Source: an uncultured Caulobacterales bacterium (GTDB lineage: Bacteria; Pseudomonadota; Alphaproteobacteria; Caulobacterales; Maricaulaceae). From it: DNA of 6,425 nt. This document shows positions 5,640 to 6,425 of this stretch, piece after piece. The position numbers and the translations under genes are program-made. The DNA lies in NCBI GenBank assembly GCA_938007945.1, contig CALLME010000105.1:1-6425 (forward strand). Reading direction: 5' to 3'. Each line of letters begins with the position of its first letter. Position 1 is the stretch's first letter. The notes under the pieces are model-generated. The model was not told where the DNA came from, did no database searches, and was given only the letters and a program-made list of their open reading frames with translations.

Positions 5640-6425
5640 ATGACTTATACCGTAGCCGCTCTCTATCATTTTACGCGCCTCGCTGATTGCGAGGCATTGC
5701 GCGTGCCATTGCAGGATATGTGCGAGTTGCTCGCAATAAAGGGAACAATCTTGCTTGCCCGAGAAGGCATTAACGGCACGGTTGCAGGCTCGGACACTGC
5801 GATTACAGAGCTTATGAATTACCTCAAAGCAGACCCGCGTCTTGCTGGACTAGACTATAAACTCTCTCTCGCTGAAGACTGCCCCTTTTACCGCATGAAA
5901 GTGCGCCTGAAAAAAGAAATTGTGACGCTTGGCGTTGACGGTATTGACCCCACTGAAACAGCCGGCACTTATGTCGACCCGCAGGACTGGAACGCGCTCA
6001 TCTCTGACCCTGATGTCGTCTTGATTGATACACGCAATGACTATGAGGTTGAGATTGGCACATTTGAAGGCGCCATAAATCCGCAAACCGAAACCTTCCG
6101 CGAATTCCCAGCTTGGGTAGAAGCCAATAAAGACAAGCTGAAAAAGCCCAAAGTCGCCATGTTCTGCACAGGCGGTATCCGCTGCGAGAAGGCCAGCGCC
6201 TATATGCTCAAAAATGGCTATGATGACGTCTATCACCTGAAAGGTGGCATTTTAAAATATCTCGAAACTCAGCCCAAAGATGAGTCGATGTGGGATGGAG
6301 CTTGTTTTGTCTTTGACCAACGCGTTGCTGTTGAGCACGGCCTCGCCGAGTCGGAATATGATCAGTGTTATGCTTGTCGCTATCCCCTTACCAAAGAACA
6401 GATGGCTTCAACGCTTTATGTTAAA
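5640..6425 (+). CDS. trhO: tRNA uridine(34) hydroxylase TrhO (rhodanese domain, UPF0176), runs off the right edge
   Basis: TrhO (YceA in E. coli) performs oxygen-dependent hydroxylation of the wobble uridine 34 in tRNAs, giving 5-hydroxyuridine, a precursor of further wobble modifications. The visible 262 residues begin with the acylphosphatase-like N-terminal domain (LYHFTRL at 8-14, [12 protein letters not shown] at 39-50, [16 protein letters not shown] at 83-98), then [10 protein letters not shown] (109-118) and the rhodanese domain: [21 protein letters not shown] (128-148), [16 protein letters not shown] (174-189) with Cys176 in the catalytic loop position and Cys182 six residues later, and [11 protein letters not shown] (199-209). 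Part of the Cys-rich C-terminal region is present ([16 protein letters not shown]) before the edge cuts it. AAAGG at 5629-5633 lies 6 nt before the ATG. A TTGACC at 5605-5610 could be a -35 hexamer, but no good -10 follows, so read-through from the lipoprotein gene is possible. Confidence 0.96.
   Translation, partial: MTYTVAALYHFTRLADCEALRVPLQDMCELLAIKGTILLAREGINGTVAGSDTAITELMNYLKADPRLAGLDYKLSLAEDCPFYRMKVRLKKEIVTLGVDGIDPTETAGTYVDPQDWNALISDPDVVLIDTRNDYEVEIGTFEGAINPQTETFREFPAWVEANKDKLKKPKVAMFCTGGIRCEKASAYMLKNGYDDVYHLKGGILKYLETQPKDESMWDGACFVFDQRVAVEHGLAESEYDQCYACRYPLTKEQMASTLYVK

Noticed and set aside
5850..6236. 128-codon minus-strand open frame
   Set aside because: It is antisense to trhO, whose plus-strand frame carries unmistakable family motifs; the minus-strand product has no recognisable domain.

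Overview
The window looks like chromosomal DNA of an alphaproteobacterium with roughly balanced base composition. The evidence is the gene set: a class I aldolase in a gap-pgk-fba run, divergent from a small coiled-coil gene that overlaps a zapA of alphaproteobacterial type. This points towards the Caulobacterales/Maricaulales/Rhizobiales side of the class. That placement is inference from gene content; no rRNA or other marker is present. All genes look intact except the two cut by the window edges. No insertion sequences, CRISPR arrays, tRNAs or rRNAs were seen.

Layout. On the minus strand, 2730 down to 3 carries three tightly spaced central-carbon genes: gap (glyceraldehyde-3-phosphate dehydrogenase), pgk (phosphoglycerate kinase) and the first 165 codons of a class I fructose-bisphosphate aldolase that leaves the window. 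The gaps between them are 28 and 15 nt, so they are probably one operon. A divergent intergenic region (2731-2881) separates gap from a plus-strand pair: a ZauP-like coiled-coil gene overlapping zapA by one base (cell-division Z-ring accessory proteins). zapA runs convergently into a minus-strand Old Yellow Enzyme family flavin oxidoreductase (3560-4816), with 7 nt between the stop codons. A 282-bp divergent intergenic region (4817-5098) holds a perfect 16-bp inverted repeat and a possible operator. It is followed on the plus strand by an unrecognised small lipoprotein (5099-5584) and the start of trhO, a rhodanese-domain tRNA uridine hydroxylase, which runs off the right edge.

Most notable points. 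The GAPDH lacks the usual NAD-selecting aspartate (Ser36 in its place) and has Asn191-Ser192 where the NAD-specific Bacillus stearothermophilus enzyme has Leu-Pro, so it may use NADP(H). The long hairpin lies between two divergent genes, where it cannot be an ordinary terminator for either. tkt, which I remember next to gap in many relatives, and 6S RNA, which I remember after zapA, are both absent at those positions. I see no clear evidence of a wholly new multi-gene system; the hairpin region and the lipoprotein are the least explained parts.
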